Below are positions 32,653 through 41,234 of a DNA stretch of 64,000 bases, piece by piece. Positions within the stretch are counted from its first letter, which is position 1. The number at the start of each line of letters is the position of its first letter. This stretch comes from Thermoanaerobaculales bacterium. GTDB lineage: Bacteria; Acidobacteriota; Thermoanaerobaculia; Thermoanaerobaculales; Sulfomarinibacteraceae. The stretch is taken from positions 92,236-156,235 of the forward strand of contig DAOPQC010000009.1 of assembly GCA_035358815.1 (NCBI GenBank), written 5' to 3'. Position numbers and translations under genes: made by a program. The notes beneath the pieces were generated by a model that did no database searches, was not told where the DNA came from, and worked only from the letters and a program-made list of their open reading frames with translations.

Positions 32653-34311
32653 ATGGACCGCGCCATCAGCAAGCTGTGGACGACCGAGGACTACTGGGCG
32701 GTCTGGCTCGGTCTCGGGGTGGTCCTGCTCGCACTCGCCGCCTACTGGGCCGGAGGCTCCATCAGGGGATGGGCGGTGACCCCCGGCAGCTGGTCCGCGG
32801 TGTCGCAGCTGGGCGGCGACCTCGCCCGGCACTGGGGCGGCTACCTGGCGGTGTTCGCGCTCTTCGGCATCGTCTTCGCGGTGTCGATGGCGATCATGGG
32901 CCGCAGCGTCGGCGAGTTCGTGCGGGGCTTCGTGCTGCTGTTCGCCGGCTCGCTCGCGGTGTCCTACCTCGCCGGGTGGTCGGTCATGAAGAAGGCCGAC
33001 CTCGGCGCGCCGCTGCTCGCGCTCCTCATCGGGCTCCTGATCGGCAACCTGGTGCGTTTGCCGGCCTGGTTCGAGACCTGCCTGCGCACCGAGTACTACA
33101 TCAAGACCGGCATCGTTCTGCTCGGCGCCACCCTGCCCCTGACCCTGATCTTCACCGCCGGCCCGATCGCCTTCCTCCAGGCGACGATCGTGTCGGTCTG
33201 CACCTGGCTGACCATCTACCTGGCCGCGACGAGGTTCTTCGGCCTGGAGCCGCAGTTCGGGGCGGTGCTCGGCGCCGGCGGCGCCGTGTGCGGAGTCTCG
33301 GCCTCGATCGCCGTCGGCGGTGCGGTCAAGGCGAAGAAGGACCACATCGCCATCGGCATCGCGGTGGTCTCGGTGTGGGCGATCGTCATGATCCTGGTGC
33401 TGAGCGTCGTGGTCAAGCTGATGGTCCCCGCGCCGATCTCGCCGGGCGAGGCCGGGGCCTGGGTCGGGACATCGGAGTTCGCCGACGCGGCCGGCTTCGC
33501 GGTGGTGGCCGAGCTGTCGGCGGTGATCGAGTCCGGGAGCCTCGGCGCAGCCGACGGCACGCCGCTCGACGCGGATGATCCGATCAACACCTTCACCCTG
33601 ATGAAGGTAATCGGGCGCGACATGTGGATCGGCATCTGGTGCCTGATCCTGTCCGTGGTGTCGGTGATGTTCTGGGAGAAGGGGGAGGGCGCCGGGCGCG
33701 CGGTCGGTGTCGGTGTCGTCTGGGAGCGCTTCCCCAAGTTCGTGCTCGGCTTCTTCGCGGCCTCGATCCTGATGACCGCGGTCTCCGCGAGAGTCCCCGC
33801 CGATCACGTCGGCCGGGCCCAGTTCGCCGGGACCTTCAGGAGCGGGGCCGAGAAGATCGTCTACGACGCCGACTTCACCGGCTACCTGGTGCCGCCGGCG
33901 CTGGCCGCCAAGGTTTCGGTCGACGCCGCGGCCCGGGAGCTCCGGTTCGAGGGGGGCGGCGCGCCGATGACGCTGCGCGAGTACGAGCTGCTGCGGGACG
34001 CGATTGCCGCCGGCGACCCGGACCGCAGGGACAAGATCGGCGCCCTCAAGGAGCTGCGCCGCCGGTCGGACTGGTTCGAGGGGGTGCTCGGACCGCGGGT
34101 GATCGATCCGATCAAGACCCTGCGGTCGTGGGCCTTCGTGCTGTGCTTCCTGTGCATCGGCCTGTCCACCCGGTTCCGCGACCTGCTCACCTTCGGCCTC
34201 GCGCCGTTCTGGGCCTTCACCATCGGGGTGGCGGTCAACGTGCCGCTCGGCTACTTTCTGTCGACCGTCGTGTTCTCGAGGTACTGGAGCAACATCGGCG
34301 ACATGATGTGA
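32653..34311 (+). CDS. YeiH/UPF0324-family membrane transporter, putative sulfate/sulfite exporter
   Basis: A 552-residue polytopic protein (10-12 hydrophobic segments) with the family core GAPLLALLIGLLIGNL, KTGIVLLGATLPL, GAGGAVCGVSASIAVGGAVKAKK and a final RSWAFVLCFLCIGLSTRFRDL. Ordinary members have about 350 residues; this one has extra N-terminal helices and a soluble insertion around residues 400-485 (TFRSGAEKIVYDADFTGY...RRRSDWFEG). ATG 32653 follows GGGGGAGGAC. It is the first gene after the sigma-54 promoter, 76 bases before dsrA, so movement of a sulfur oxyanion or sulfide-related anion is a reasonable inference, but transport has not been shown for this subgroup. Confidence 0.75.
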   Translation: MDRAISKLWTTEDYWAVWLGLGVVLLALAAYWAGGSIRGWAVTPGSWSAVSQLGGDLARHWGGYLAVFALFGIVFAVSMAIMGRSVGEFVRGFVLLFAGSLAVSYLAGWSVMKKADLGAPLLALLIGLLIGNLVRLPAWFETCLRTEYYIKTGIVLLGATLPLTLIFTAGPIAFLQATIVSVCTWLTIYLAATRFFGLEPQFGAVLGAGGAVCGVSASIAVGGAVKAKKDHIAIGIAVVSVWAIVMILVLSVVVKLMVPAPISPGEAGAWVGTSEFADAAGFAVVAELSAVIESGSLGAADGTPLDADDPINTFTLMKVIGRDMWIGIWCLILSVVSVMFWEKGEGAGRAVGVGVVWERFPKFVLGFFAASILMTAVSARVPADHVGRAQFAGTFRSGAEKIVYDADFTGYLVPPALAAKVSVDAAARELRFEGGGAPMTLREYELLRDAIAAGDPDRRDKIGALKELRRRSDWFEGVLGPRVIDPIKTLRSWAFVLCFLCIGLSTRFRDLLTFGLAPFWAFTIGVAVNVPLGYFLSTVVFSRYWSNIGDMM

Positions 34312-34387
34312 GGCGCGCTCGACGGAGCGACGGGCAGGCGGACACGCCGCGACCACCGGCGCCCGCGATCCCTGGAAAGGAGTGGCC

Positions 34388-35578
34388 ATGACGCAGGACA
34401 GGAAGACGCCGCTGCTCGACGAGCTCGAAGAGGGGCCGTGGCCGAGCTTCGTCAGGGAGATCAGGAAGGAGGCCGGCCGGCCGATGGCCAACGATCTCCT
34501 CGGCGTGCTCGAGCGCTCCTACCAGGAGCGGGTCAGCCACTGGAAGCACGGCGGCCTGGTCGGCGTGATGGGCTACGGCGGCGGCGTCATCGGGCGCTAC
34601 AACGATCTGCCCGAGGAGTTCCCCGCCGTCAAGGAGTTCCACACGCTGCGCATCAACCAGCCCTCGGCCTGGTTCTACACCTCCGGGGCCCTGCGCACGC
34701 TGTGCGACATCTGTGAGAAGCACGGCTCCGGCCTCACCAACATGCACGGCTCGACCGGCGACATCATCTTCCTCGGCGCGAGCTCGGCGGCGCTCGAGCC
34801 CTGCTTCGCCGAGCTCAGCCACCATGGCTGGGACCTCGGCGGCTCGGGGTCCAACATGCGCACCCCGAGCTGCTGCGTCGGCCCGGCGCGCTGCGAGTGG
34901 GCGTGCTACGACACCCTGGCAGCCTGCTACGACATCACCCAGACCTTCCAGGACGAGCTGCACCGCCCCTTCTTCCCGTACAAGTACAAGTTCAAGTTCG
35001 CCGGCTGCCCCAACGACTGCGTGGCATCGATCGCGCGCGCCGACTGCTCGATCATCGGCACCTGGAAGGACGACATCCAGGTCGACCAGGCGAAGGTCCG
35101 CGACTACGCGGCGAGCGGCACCGACATCGGGCGCGAGGTCTGCGAGCTCTGCCCGACCAGCTGCATGAGCTGGGACGGCAGCTCACTCGCCATCGACAAT
35201 TCGAACTGCGTCCGCTGCATGCACTGCATCAATGTGCTTCCGAAGGCGCTCAAGCCGGGCAAGGAGCGCGGCGCCACGATCCTGATCGGGTCCAAGGCGC
35301 CGATCATCGGCGGCGCGCTGCTGAGCTCCGTGTTCGTGCCGTTCCTCGAGATGAAGCCTCCCTACGACGACCTCAAGGAGCTCACCGAGGCGATCTGGGA
35401 GCTGTGGGGCGAGCACGGCAAGAACCGCGAGCGGGTCGGCGAGTTCATCCAGCGGGTCGGCCTCGGCAACTTCCTGGACGAGATCGGCCTGCCCCCGGTG
35501 CCCGAGATGGTGATGCATCCGCGGACCAACCCCTACATCTTCTTCGAGGAGGAACTCGGAGAGGGTGAGGAAGAGTGA
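34388..35578 (+). CDS. dsrA: Dissimilatory sulfite reductase alpha subunit DsrA
   Basis: DsrA pairs with DsrB to reduce sulfite at a siroheme-[4Fe-4S] centre in the cytoplasm. The 396-residue sequence shows MHGSTGDIIFLG, SCCVGPARCEWACYDT (cofactor cysteines near residues 160-172), FKFAGCPNDCVASIARAD and an inserted ferredoxin domain, CELCPTSC...CVRCMHCINVLPKA (near 253-285). Length is slightly below the 400-440 common for DsrA. ATG 34388 is chosen because GGAAAGGAG lies five bases upstream. The next start is 13 bases after the stop. Confidence 0.96.
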   Translation: MTQDRKTPLLDELEEGPWPSFVREIRKEAGRPMANDLLGVLERSYQERVSHWKHGGLVGVMGYGGGVIGRYNDLPEEFPAVKEFHTLRINQPSAWFYTSGALRTLCDICEKHGSGLTNMHGSTGDIIFLGASSAALEPCFAELSHHGWDLGGSGSNMRTPSCCVGPARCEWACYDTLAACYDITQTFQDELHRPFFPYKYKFKFAGCPNDCVASIARADCSIIGTWKDDIQVDQAKVRDYAASGTDIGREVCELCPTSCMSWDGSSLAIDNSNCVRCMHCINVLPKALKPGKERGATILIGSKAPIIGGALLSSVFVPFLEMKPPYDDLKELTEAIWELWGEHGKNRERVGEFIQRVGLGNFLDEIGLPPVPEMVMHPRTNPYIFFEEELGEGEEE

Positions 35579-35591
35579 GAGGGAGGCCCAG

Positions 35592-36683
35592 ATGACCGAT
35601 TTCGAGCGCAAGACCGACATCGGGCCGCCGCACTACGAGCAGTTCCTGCCGCCGGTCATCAAGAAGAACTACGGCAGGTGGGATCACCACGAGATCCTGA
35701 GGCCGGGCGTCATGGTGCACGTGGCGGAGTCGGGCGACCGTCTCTACACGGTGCGCGTCGGCACGCCTCGCTTGCTCGCGATCACCACCATCCGCCAGTT
35801 CGCCGACCTCGCCGACGCCTACTGCGACGGCTACCTGCGGTGGACCAGCCGCAACAACGTCGAGTTCCTGCTCACCGATCCGGGCAAGATCGACGCCCTG
35901 ATCGAGGATGTGCAGGCGCTGGGCTACCCGGTCGGCGGCACCGGCAACCAGATCTCGAGCATCGTCCACACCCAGGGCTGGGTCCACTGCCACTCCTCCG
36001 CGTCCGACGCCTCCGGCGTCGTCAAGTCGGTGATGGACCGACTGTACCCCTACTTCACCGGGGAGAAGAGCCTGCCGGCGAAGCTGCGGGTGGCCTACGC
36101 CTGCTGCCTCAACATGTGCGGCGCCGTCCACTGCTCCGACATCGCGATCCTCGGCGTCCACACCAGGGCGCCGGTGATCAACCACGCCGACCTGCCCAGG
36201 ATCTGCGAGATCCCGACCCTGATCGCCTCCTGCCCGACCGGCGCGATCCGGCCGGCCACGTTCGACGGCAGGCCGTCGGTCGAGATCGAGGCGGCGCAGT
36301 GCATGTACTGCGGAAACTGCTACACGGTGTGCCCCGCCTGCAAGATCAACAACCCCGAGACCGACGGCGTCTCGATCTGGGTCGGCGGCAAGGTCTCGAA
36401 CGCGCGCACCACGCCGCAGTTCTCGAAGCTGGTGGTGCCCTTCCTGCCCAACAACCCGCCGCGCTGGCCCGAGGTCGTGGATGCGGTCGAGCGCCTCGTC
36501 ACGCTGTACGCCGGCAACGCGCGCAAGCACGAGCGGATGGGCGAGTGGATCAACCGGATCGGCTGGCCCCGCTTCTTCAAGCTGACCGGCTTTCCGTTCA
36601 CCAAGTACCACATCGACGACTTCCGGCACGCGGGCGAGACCTACTCCCGCTCCGCGCAGCTGCGCCACGAGAGGGGGACGTGA
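35592..36683 (+). CDS. dsrB: Dissimilatory sulfite reductase beta subunit DsrB
   Basis: The 363-residue beta subunit provides the catalytically active siroheme site of the DsrAB dimer. Recognisable parts are GRWDHHEILRPGVMVHV, RWTSRNNVEFLL, the siroheme-region segment QGWVHCHSSASDASG, YACCLNMCGAVHCSDIAI with cofactor cysteines (near residues 174-187) and a ferredoxin domain CPTGAIRPA...CMYCGNCYTVCPAC. ATG 35592 has GGGAGG upstream. Its TGA overlaps the dsrD ATG by one base. Confidence 0.96.
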   Translation: MTDFERKTDIGPPHYEQFLPPVIKKNYGRWDHHEILRPGVMVHVAESGDRLYTVRVGTPRLLAITTIRQFADLADAYCDGYLRWTSRNNVEFLLTDPGKIDALIEDVQALGYPVGGTGNQISSIVHTQGWVHCHSSASDASGVVKSVMDRLYPYFTGEKSLPAKLRVAYACCLNMCGAVHCSDIAILGVHTRAPVINHADLPRICEIPTLIASCPTGAIRPATFDGRPSVEIEAAQCMYCGNCYTVCPACKINNPETDGVSIWVGGKVSNARTTPQFSKLVVPFLPNNPPRWPEVVDAVERLVTLYAGNARKHERMGEWINRIGWPRFFKLTGFPFTKYHIDDFRHAGETYSRSAQLRHERGT

Positions 36684-36913
36684 TGGCCGTCGACATCGAG
36701 GAGCTGAAGGCGGCGATCTGCGAGCTGGTGCGGTCGATGCACGGCAAGAAGAACCTGAAGCCGATGGACGTCACCAGGGACATGATCGCGAGGTTCGGCG
36801 AGGACGAGTGCGGCAAGAGCGACGTCAAGCGGGCCCTCCGGGAGCTCATGGACTCCGGCACCTTGACCTACATGTACGCCGGCGGCAGCTACGTCGCGCT
36901 GCCCGAGCAGTGA
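36683..36913 (+). CDS. dsrD: DsrD, allosteric activator of DsrAB
   Basis: DsrD is a small winged-helix-like protein, recently shown to accelerate sulfite reduction by DsrAB. It is common in sulfite/sulfate reducers and largely absent from sulfur oxidisers. This 76-residue copy has the helix-turn-helix-like profile MDVTRDMIARFGEDECGKSDVKRALRELMDSGTL (given in part: KSDVKRALRELMDSG near residues 45-59) and the beta-hairpin YMYAGGSYVAL. Its presence favours the reductive direction for the island. Confidence 0.9.
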   Translation: MAVDIEELKAAICELVRSMHGKKNLKPMDVTRDMIARFGEDECGKSDVKRALRELMDSGTLTYMYAGGSYVALPEQ

Positions 36914-36993
36914 GCGAGGACACCGCTGACCGGGGGGGGCGGAGGGGGCCGGCTGCTCCGGTCGCCTCTCCCGGCCAGCCACGGGAGCAGACG

Positions 36994-37425
36994 ATGAGCA
37001 AGGCGGAGGAACGAACCCGGGAAGCCGTCGATTTGCTGCGGTCGTGGCAGGGCCTCGAGCGCGAGGCGATCGCGACCGCGGCCGAGATCATGGACGCGAC
37101 CGAGAACCCGCTGATCCGCCAGATCATGGAGATCATCCGCAACGACTCGGTCCAGCACCACCGGGTCCAGCAGTTCATCATCGACCTGATGACCCGCGAG
37201 CCGGCGCGGATGAGCCCCGACGACATGGCCGAGGTCTGGAGCAGGCTCGAGCAGCACGACGAGCTCGAGCGGCGGACCATCGAGATGGCACGGCAGCTCA
37301 AGGAGAGGACCACCGACGTGGTCGTCAGGCTGCTGCTCGAGTACCTGATTCTGGACGAGCAGAAGCACGACACCCTTCTCGGCCAGCTCGAGGCCGTGAA
37401 GCGCCATCTCTCCAAGCTGGCGTGA
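36994..37425 (+). CDS. Ferritin-like four-helix protein in the dsr operon
   Basis: The 143-residue, wholly helical protein has spaced acidic/histidine positions that fit a di-iron four-helix bundle: LEREAI (near residue 22), IRNDSVQHHRVQ (near 49-60), EQHDELERRTIE (near 88-99) and LDEQKHDTLL (near 122-131, an ExxH motif). It lacks rubredoxin cysteines, so it is not a classical rubrerythrin. It may store iron, scavenge peroxide or handle oxygen for the FeS-rich Dsr proteins. It lies between dsrD and dsrL in the same direction; spacing suggests co-transcription. Confidence 0.6.
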   Translation: MSKAEERTREAVDLLRSWQGLEREAIATAAEIMDATENPLIRQIMEIIRNDSVQHHRVQQFIIDLMTREPARMSPDDMAEVWSRLEQHDELERRTIEMARQLKERTTDVVVRLLLEYLILDEQKHDTLLGQLEAVKRHLSKLA

Positions 37426-37464
37426 CGGCGGCGGCGAGGCGGCGGCGGGACGAGGATTCGAGGC

Positions 37465-39195
37465 ATGGGCCTGCTGAAGGAGAAGAAGAGATCGAAGCGG
37501 CTGGCCGCCCGGCTGTCGGGGGCTGGCGGATCGGGGAGCCAGATCTCGCCGCTGCGGCCGCGCTACCTGGAGCAGCCGCCGCCATGCACCGGGGGCTGCC
37601 CGTCCGGCAACGACGTGCGCGGCTTCCTCACGGCGATCGGGCTGCGGGAGAAGCTCGGCGCGGGTCTCGACGACGCGTGCGAGAGTGCGTGGCGGGTCTG
37701 CATGGAGACCAACCCCTTCCCGTCAGTGATGGGGCGCATCTGCCCCCATCCCTGCGAGGACCACTGCAACCGCACGGAGAAGGACGGCGCCGTCGGCATC
37801 AGCTCCGTGGAGCGGTTCATCGGCGACCTCGCTCTCGAGCGCGGCCTCGCGCCGGCCCCGATCGCGGGCGAGGGGCCGAAGCGGGAGAGGGTCGCCGTCG
37901 TCGGTGCCGGCCCGTCGGGCATGTCGTGCGCCTACCAGCTGGCGCGCCGGGGCTACCGGACGACGGTCTTCGAGGCGCTGCCGAGGCCGGGCGGCATGCT
38001 GCGCTACGGCATTCCGAGCTACCGCCTGCCGCGCGAGGTCCTCGACGCCGAGATCCGGCGCATCGTCGGCCTCGGGGTCGAGCTCGCGTGCGGAACCAGG
38101 ATCGGCAGGGACCTGCCCTTCGAGGACCTGCGCAGCGGCTTCGACGCCGTCTACGTGGCGATCGGCGCCCATCAGGGCAAGAGCCTGGGCATCCCGGGTG
38201 AGGACGGGCCCGGCGTCTGGACCGGCACCGACTTCCTCAACCACGTCGCCTCCGGCAAGCAGGTCGAGGTCGGCGGCAGGCTGGTGGTGGTCGGCGGCGG
38301 CGACACCGCGATCGACGCGGCGCGGGTCTCCATGCGCGTGATGCTGGACTCGGCGGCGGTCTCGAGAAGGCTGGGTGCCGACGTCACCATCCTCTGCCTC
38401 GAGACCCGCGCCGAGATGCCGGCGATCGAGCGCGAGGTCGAGGAGGCGCTCGAGGAGGGGATCAGGATCGAGCACGCGTCGGCGGCGGTCGAGATCCTGC
38501 GCGACGAACGGGGCGTGGTGCGGGCCGTGGTCGTGCAGAGGATCCGGCCGGGCGGGATGGACGACTGGCTGCGCGGGCGGCGGGACTCGATCGTGGGCGA
38601 GGCCTACCAGCTGCCCGCCGACACCGTGATCACGGCCGTCAGCCAGCAGCCGCGGCTCGCCGAGCTCGCCGCCGGCGGGCTCGGCGACGGCTGGCTGAGC
38701 GCCGACGCCTGGGGTCGCACCGGGGTAGCCGGCGTCTGGACCGGCGGCGACAGCACCGGTCTCGGCATCGCGACCAGGTCGATCGGCCAGGCCCGCAGGG
38801 CCGCCGAGTGCATCCACGCCGCCCTGCGCGGCGGCCTGCCGGCGGAGGTCGACCCGGACAAGCCGGTGCTCCGCGACCGGATGAAGCTCGACTGGTACGA
38901 GCCCAGGGCCCGGGCCTCGCGGCGGGTGATGGCGCCGGAGGAGCGGCTCGCCAGGCCGGAGCAGGAGGTCGATGCCGGGCTGACCCGCGACGACGCGCTT
39001 GCCGAGGCGGCGCGCTGCATGTCGTGCGGCAAGTGCTTCGGCTGCGAGGCCTGCTGGATGTACTGCCAGAACAACTGCTTCGTGAAGGTCCAGCAGCCGC
39101 TGCACGGGTCCTTCTACACGGTCAAGCTCGAGGTCTGCGACGGCTGCAAGAAGTGCTGGGAGGAGTGCCCGTGCGGCTTCATCGTCGGCGAATAG
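37465..39195 (+). CDS. dsrL: DsrL-like iron-sulfur flavoprotein, NAD(P)H-dependent oxidoreductase
   Basis: DsrL resembles the small subunit of glutamate synthase and exchanges electrons between NAD(P)H and DsrAB. Here an N-terminal cysteine region (PPCTGGCPSGNDVRG, RICPHPCEDHCNR) is followed by FAD-binding VAVVGAGPSGMS (near residue 139), NAD(P)-binding LVVVGGGDTAIDAARVS (near 273) and a C-terminal ferredoxin-like domain CMSCGKCFGCEACWMYC...CDGCKKCWEECPCGF. At 576 residues it is shorter than the sulfur-oxidiser form (about 650). With dsrD next door this suggests the reducer-type DsrL, supplying electrons to sulfite reduction, though direction cannot be read from sequence. Confidence 0.85.
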   Translation: MGLLKEKKRSKRLAARLSGAGGSGSQISPLRPRYLEQPPPCTGGCPSGNDVRGFLTAIGLREKLGAGLDDACESAWRVCMETNPFPSVMGRICPHPCEDHCNRTEKDGAVGISSVERFIGDLALERGLAPAPIAGEGPKRERVAVVGAGPSGMSCAYQLARRGYRTTVFEALPRPGGMLRYGIPSYRLPREVLDAEIRRIVGLGVELACGTRIGRDLPFEDLRSGFDAVYVAIGAHQGKSLGIPGEDGPGVWTGTDFLNHVASGKQVEVGGRLVVVGGGDTAIDAARVSMRVMLDSAAVSRRLGADVTILCLETRAEMPAIEREVEEALEEGIRIEHASAAVEILRDERGVVRAVVVQRIRPGGMDDWLRGRRDSIVGEAYQLPADTVITAVSQQPRLAELAAGGLGDGWLSADAWGRTGVAGVWTGGDSTGLGIATRSIGQARRAAECIHAALRGGLPAEVDPDKPVLRDRMKLDWYEPRARASRRVMAPEERLARPEQEVDAGLTRDDALAEAARCMSCGKCFGCEACWMYCQNNCFVKVQQPLHGSFYTVKLEVCDGCKKCWEECPCGFIVGE

Positions 39196-39205
39196 GCGGC
39201 CGGCC

Positions 39206-40609
39206 GTGACGGTCACGCGCCTGAGCTCGCCCCGCTTGGTGGTGGCCGGCCTTGCCGGCGACAGCGGCAAGACGCTGCTCGCGCTGGGGCTCGCGCGGAG
39301 CCTTCGCGATCGCGGCCTCGACGTCCGAACCGCCAAGAAGGGGCCCGACTACATCGATGCCGCCTGGTTGGCCGCGGCCAGCGGAACGGCCTGCGTGAAC
39401 CTCGACACCTTCATGATGTCGCGCCCAGGGATCGGCGCCGGGGCGCGGTCGCTGGAGGGCGCGGACGTCGTGCTGGTGGAGGGCAACCGCGGGCTCTACG
39501 ACGGTGTCGACGAGGACGGCAGCCACTCCACCGGCGAGCTCGCCAAGCTGCTGGGCGCGCCGGTCCTGCTGATCGTCGACGTGACCAAGGCGACCCGGAC
39601 CGTGGCGGCCCAGGTGCTCGGGTGCCGGGCGCTCGACCCGCAGCTCGGGCTGGGTGGCGTGGTCCTGAACCGGGTCGGGACCGCCCGCCAGGAGGCGCTG
39701 GTGCGGGCCGCGGTGGAAGGCGCGGCCGGGCTGCCGGTCGTCGGGGCGGTGCCGCGCCTCGGCGGCGACGATCCGCTGCCGGGCCGGCACCTCGGCCTGG
39801 TGACCGCCGCCGAGCATCCGGACCGCGAGCGGGCGATCTCCCGCGCCGCCGATGCCGTGGCGCAGTGCGTCGACCTCGAGCGCGTCGTGAGCCTGGCGCG
39901 CAGCGCCCCGGCGGTGGAGCTGCCGGCGCTGGAGCCCGACAGCGCGTCGAGGAGCTGCCGCGTCGGCTACCTCGCCGACCCGGCGTTCTCCTTCTACTAC
40001 CCCGAGAACCTCGAGGCGCTGCGCCGGGGCGGGGCCGAGCTCGTCGCGGTGGGCCTCGGGTCGGAAGCGGCGCTGCCCGGGCTCGACGGGCTCTACATCG
40101 GCGGCGGCTTCCCCGAGGTCCACGCCGAGCGGCTGGCGAACGACCGGTCGCTGTCGGGCGAGCTGCGCGCGCGCGCCGAGGCGGGGCTGCCGATCTACGC
40201 CGAGTGCGGCGGCCTGATGTACCTGGCGCGGGAGCTGGTGGTGGACGGCTCGAGCTACCCGATGGCAGGGGTCCTCGACCTCGTGGTCGAGCAGACTCCG
40301 CGGCCGCAGGGGCACGGCTACGAGGTGGCAAGGGTGGATCGCGACAACCCGTTCTTCGCGGCCGGCACGAGCCTGGTCGGCCACGAGTTCCACTACTCGC
40401 GGGTGGTCGCTGGAGAGGACGCATCGGCGACGGTGCTGACGGTCGAGCGCGGGCGAGGGGTCGGGAGCGGACGCGACGGGATCGTGAAGCGAGGGGTGTG
40501 GGCGTCCTACCTCCACCTCCACGCGCTCGCCGCTCCCGGGTGGGCGGACGGGTTCCTCGGCCTGGCGTCGCGTTTCGCCGCCGGCCGGGCCGGAACGACG
40601 GTGGCATGA
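39206..40609 (+). CDS. dsrN: DsrN, siroheme amidase (cobyrinate a,c-diamide synthase family)
   Basis: DsrN amidates siroheme to the siroamide used by DsrAB with glutamine and ATP. The 467-residue protein has the P-loop GLAGDSGKTLLALGLA (near residues 14-29), the CbiA-type KKGPDYIDAAWL and VEGNRGLYDGVD motifs, and a C-terminal glutamine amidotransferase domain with YIGGGFPEVHAERL and nucleophile Cys in YAECGGLMYLARE, plus HEFHYSR. Its siting among dsr genes distinguishes it from cobalamin-pathway CbiA. GTG 39206 is the start. No cobalamin genes are nearby. Confidence 0.9.
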   Translation: MTVTRLSSPRLVVAGLAGDSGKTLLALGLARSLRDRGLDVRTAKKGPDYIDAAWLAAASGTACVNLDTFMMSRPGIGAGARSLEGADVVLVEGNRGLYDGVDEDGSHSTGELAKLLGAPVLLIVDVTKATRTVAAQVLGCRALDPQLGLGGVVLNRVGTARQEALVRAAVEGAAGLPVVGAVPRLGGDDPLPGRHLGLVTAAEHPDRERAISRAADAVAQCVDLERVVSLARSAPAVELPALEPDSASRSCRVGYLADPAFSFYYPENLEALRRGGAELVAVGLGSEAALPGLDGLYIGGGFPEVHAERLANDRSLSGELRARAEAGLPIYAECGGLMYLARELVVDGSSYPMAGVLDLVVEQTPRPQGHGYEVARVDRDNPFFAAGTSLVGHEFHYSRVVAGEDASATVLTVERGRGVGSGRDGIVKRGVWASYLHLHALAAPGWADGFLGLASRFAAGRAGTTVA

Positions 40610-40639
40610 TCGAGAGGGAGCCATTGACGAAGGTGCTGC

Positions 40640-41233
40640 ATGCCGCAGGCTGAAAGCCGCACCGAGCGGCTCGAGCGCTGTCTCGAGGCGGTCGAGCGGA
40701 GCCCGGGCTCTGCCGTGGCCCGCTACAACCTCGGGCTCGCCTGGCAGAAGTTGGGCCGGTTCGGGGAAGCGGAGCAGGCCTACCGGAAAGCCGTCGAGCT
40801 CGACCCGACGCTGGCGGAGGCGTGGGTCAACCTGGGAGGCGTCCGTCTTCACGGCTGGGACTTCGAGGGCTGCCTGGAGGCCTCGCTCAAGGCGGTCGAG
40901 CTGCGGGACGACCTGGTGGTGGCCCACCACAACCTGGGCCAGGCCTACCTGTACATGAATGACCCCGAGAACCTCGTGCGCTGCGCGAGGCGGGTGCTCG
41001 AGCTGGATGCTGACCATCCGCCGTCCCACTACTACGCGGCGGTCGGCCTGCTCGCGCTCGGTGAGCTGGGCGCGGCCGAGCGCCATCTCGGGCGGGCGAT
41101 GGAGCTCGGGCACCGCCCCACGGCGGAGTTCCTGCGGGCCCTCGAGCGGGCCCAGCGGTCCAAGGCCGAGGGTCGAATCGACATGGTCGAGATCGGCGGG
41201 GGAGAGATCCCCGGGAGAGCGAAGGAGGACTGA
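40640..41233 (+). CDS. Tetratricopeptide-repeat protein of the dsr operon
   Basis: The 197-residue cytoplasmic protein has four recognisable TPR units (ARYNLGLAWQKLGRFGEAEQ, AWVNLGGVRLHGWDFEGCLE, AHHNLGQAYLYMNDPENLVR, SHYYAAVGLLALGELGAAER) and a short tail. There is no signal peptide or membrane segment. It ends one base before the dsrC start, with GAAGGAGG in its last codons serving dsrC, so the two are translationally linked. A scaffold or assembly role for Dsr proteins is plausible but not established. Confidence 0.75.
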   Translation: MPQAESRTERLERCLEAVERSPGSAVARYNLGLAWQKLGRFGEAEQAYRKAVELDPTLAEAWVNLGGVRLHGWDFEGCLEASLKAVELRDDLVVAHHNLGQAYLYMNDPENLVRCARRVLELDADHPPSHYYAAVGLLALGELGAAERHLGRAMELGHRPTAEFLRALERAQRSKAEGRIDMVEIGGGEIPGRAKED

Positions 41234-41234
41234 G

